Shown here one piece after another: positions 6,290 to 7,459 of a stretch of DNA of 7,459 nt (within the stretch, counting starts at the first letter, position 1; each line of letters opens with the position of its first letter). Location of the stretch: NCBI GenBank assembly GCA_964536985.1, contig CAZIBG010000028.1:1-7459 (forward strand), in the 5' to 3' direction. The notes beneath the pieces were generated by a model. It had not been told where the DNA came from. It worked only from the letters and a program-made list of their open reading frames with translations, and ran no database searches. The position numbers and the translations under genes are program-made. This stretch comes from CAZIBG01 sp964536985. Lineage in GTDB: Bacteria > Patescibacteriota > Saccharimonadia > Saccharimonadales > AWTP1-31.

Positions 6290-6456
6290 TCGGCATCCTC
6301 AACTCGGACTTCTCCACCGGCTCTCCCGACGTCGTTGGCTTCATCCGCGGTGGCAATTGGAACAATGGGCCGAACTCGGGAGCTTTCACGCTCAATCTCG
6401 AGAACGCACCGTCGAATTCCAATTCGAACATTGGGTTCCGAGCTGCCCTGGCATAC
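6290..6456 (+). repeat. DGR template repeat (TR), approximate limits
   Basis: Read in the frame starting at 6289, this stretch encodes a lectin-fold core: VVGFIRGGNWNNG, then a segment containing TLNLENAPSNSN, then NIGFRAAL. This is the C-terminal end expected of SUMF1-like DGR targets. Ten AAY codons occur, at 6301, 6355, 6361, 6364, 6373, 6394, 6403, 6415, 6421 and 6427, mostly at the positions that vary in such proteins. That is the mark of an unmutated template. The frame begins after a TAG (6286-6288) and has no ATG until about 6591, so it is not a gene. Its sense strand is plus, opposite to the RT and the target gene. GC-rich ends (about 6292-6354 and 6433-6456) would serve as homology for retrohoming. 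Exact limits need alignment to the variable repeat, which is beyond the left edge. It could instead be the 3' remnant of a second target gene. Confidence 0.78.
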
Positions 6457-6471
6457 CATGACAAGTTAGAT

Positions 6472-6491
6472 ATTAGCCTCTTGGGGCTAAT
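6472..6491 (+). other. Hairpin just downstream of the template repeat
   Basis: ATTAGCC (6472-6478) and GGCTAAT (6485-6491) are perfect inverted repeats around a six-base loop, with a possible extra wobble pair. The hairpin lies about 15-35 bases after the core of the TR. It may shape the 3' end of TR RNA. Alternatively it may be a relic of the hairpin that in studied DGRs follows the variable repeat and helps target recognition. Confidence 0.5.
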
Positions 6492-6558
6492 CAATGCTTT
6501 TGGTATTCGCCGTGAGCTACCTGTCGTGGGCCTTTATCCGCGTGCGACGAACATCTCT

Positions 6559-6612
6559 GAAGCATGCGACTTGACGATTTTTGTATTTCGCATGCTTCGC
6601 TTTATATATTTT
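6559..6612 (+). terminator. Strong inverted repeat, possible terminator of the TR transcript
   Basis: GAAGCATGCGA (6559-6569) and TCGCATGCTTC (6588-6598) form a perfect 11-base stem around an 18-base loop. On the plus strand it is followed by a T-rich stretch (6601-6612). It would end a TR RNA of roughly 300 bases. The large loop and the A interruptions in the T stretch make it atypical for an intrinsic terminator. A protein-binding site or structural element is an alternative. Confidence 0.45.
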
Positions 6613-6746
6613 CGGCATGGTTGGTACTATGCTTTTATGCTGGAGGGAATATAGTGGGTGCGTAATCGCTGTATAGTTGTGGTCTGCTACCGAAGACTCA
6701 GTGTGCTTCAAGACAAAACCTCGTCGCAAGCGCTCGAGGTGACTTG

Positions 6747-7459
6747 TCATTTTATAAAAATGCCAAGTGCAGTTGGTTCATCTTCGCCAACTTGGTGCCA
6801 TATTTTCTCACCTGTAGATTGTGATTCGAGCAATGCCTTTTTTGATGTTGTGCGAAACTTCATATCTACTCCCGAGTAGCTCAGTTTCTTCTCAATATAC
6901 TTATGGAGCGTTTTTTCAGTGCTGGCCAGTTCAGTAATTAGTAATACTTCAGGATAAATCTTGCCGGTATATTGCAATTCATCTGAGTCACAATGCTTTA
7001 TATAGCTCGTTATCTTACGCTTTACTAGCAGGAGTTGGGCTAGGTCATCAACAAAGTCAAGGTAAAACTCTTGTGTCTTTGATGGGTCTAATGGTTTTAA
7101 GTGGGCATCGGGCAGCAGCCGTGGATAGTCATCACGTCCCGTGAGTTCTATTTTTGTATAGAAGCTAAAAGTATCAGGGTACAGCCTACGAACGGTGTTG
7201 TAGAGCTCGAAGATGCCCAGGGAATGGGCAATAAACTGCGACTTGGCCGTTTTATCTTTGTACAGGATGTTAAGCACTGTTGGCTTAAAGATATTTAAGG
7301 CTTTTAGGGCATTGATACCATTGGGAAGGATGAAGTATTCGGCGTATCGGCGATCTATACGGTAGCTGTCGTTATAGTGTCGTCCGATATAGTTCTGATT
7401 GAATAGTACTTTTAATCTATCGTTATGCGTAGCTTGATACTTATGACCTTGTGCTGATT
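6747..7459 (-). CDS. Replication-relaxation family protein (C-terminal part, cut by window edge)
   Basis: The frame is open from the right edge to a TGA at 6747-6749, giving 236 residues with the N terminus missing. A GTG at 7277 is internal, because the conserved sequence continues upstream of it. Visible residues 11-52 look like the end of a winged-helix unit: HNDRLKVLFNQNYIGRHY (11-28), SYRIDRRYAEYF (31-42), and LPNG (44-47). From memory this matches the replication-relaxation family, winged-helix proteins common beside TraG-like ATPases in CPR genomes and in conjugative plasmids and elements. The middle (about 77-150) contains FELYNTVRRLYP and a long charged helix. The C-terminal part (about 160-236) I do not recognise. 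The role is probably DNA binding in replication or transfer control of a mobile element. It precedes the TR and RT on the same strand as the RT, so readthrough would transcribe the TR antisense. Confidence 0.75.
   Translation of the reverse strand, partial: SAQGHKYQATHNDRLKVLFNQNYIGRHYNDSYRIDRRYAEYFILPNGINALKALNIFKPTVLNILYKDKTAKSQFIAHSLGIFELYNTVRRLYPDTFSFYTKIELTGRDDYPRLLPDAHLKPLDPSKTQEFYLDFVDDLAQLLLVKRKITSYIKHCDSDELQYTGKIYPEVLLITELASTEKTLHKYIEKKLSYSGVDMKFRTTSKKALLESQSTGEKIWHQVGEDEPTALGIFIK

Noticed and set aside
6213..6494. Minus-strand frames across the template repeat (6213-6494 and 6268-6459) and the 63-codon plus frame 6278-6469
   Set aside because: The region's meaningful reading is the plus frame from 6289 with lectin-core motifs; these are other-frame shadows of the TR.
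6289..6654. Possible protein gene in the open 121-codon plus frame over the TR
   Set aside because: It follows a TAG directly, has no ATG until about 6591 and no ribosome site. The protein-like part is explained as a template matching the target's 3' end.
1..7459. tRNA, rRNA, CRISPR arrays or insertion-sequence ends
   Set aside because: None seen by eye: no spaced direct-repeat array, no cloverleaf-like stretch, no transposase reading frame.

Overview
The window looks like a piece of a Candidate Phyla Radiation (Patescibacteria) genome, most likely Saccharibacteria-like. The reasons are the kind of genes and their arrangement: a large HerA/TraG-type ATPase with the CPR style of motifs, a replication-relaxation family winged-helix protein, a membrane-anchored sortase, and a diversity-generating retroelement (DGR) whose target has a formylglycine-generating-enzyme-like (SUMF1 / C-type-lectin fold) domain. 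TGA is used as an ordinary stop codon, so the code is not the UGA-Gly code of Gracilibacteria/Absconditabacteria. The lineage is inferred from recollection of families, not from a search.

Layout. Left edge, minus strand: the first 197 codons of the DGR target gene, which runs off the window before its variable repeat. It reads from a promoter whose -35/-10 spacer holds a run of nine G. Divergent from it (plus strand, from 902) is a class-E/F-like sortase. Next, on the minus strand, comes a ~900-residue membrane-anchored DNA-pumping ATPase (1613-4318). A plus-strand RelB/DinJ-YafQ-type toxin-antitoxin pair follows (4526-5061), with an inverted-repeat operator over its promoter and apparently a leaderless start. 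Then a minus-strand reverse transcriptase of the DGR type (5116-6216). About 75 bases beyond the RT start, on the opposite strand, lies a start-less stretch that encodes a lectin-fold core loaded with AAY codons. I read it as the DGR template repeat (TR), followed by two hairpins. At the right edge is the C-terminal 236 residues of a replication-relaxation protein on the minus strand.

How they fit. Known DGR logic is that TR RNA is copied by the RT with errors at adenines, and the mutated cDNA replaces the variable repeat at the 3' end of the target gene. Here RT and TR sit more than 5 kb from the target gene, with a sortase, a translocation ATPase and a toxin-antitoxin pair between them, and the TR lies antisense to both RT and target. 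The target's N terminus reads as an LAxTG-like sorting motif with membrane helix and arginines, followed by a signal-peptide-like helix and a Pro/Thr linker. Its product should therefore be a displayed surface protein, and the sortase next door may act on it or on a partner. The G9 tract suggests an on/off or graded expression switch on top of sequence diversification. The ATPase, replication-relaxation protein and toxin-antitoxin pair suggest an integrated conjugative or otherwise mobile element. The variable repeat itself is not in this window, so the TR-target pairing is inferred.
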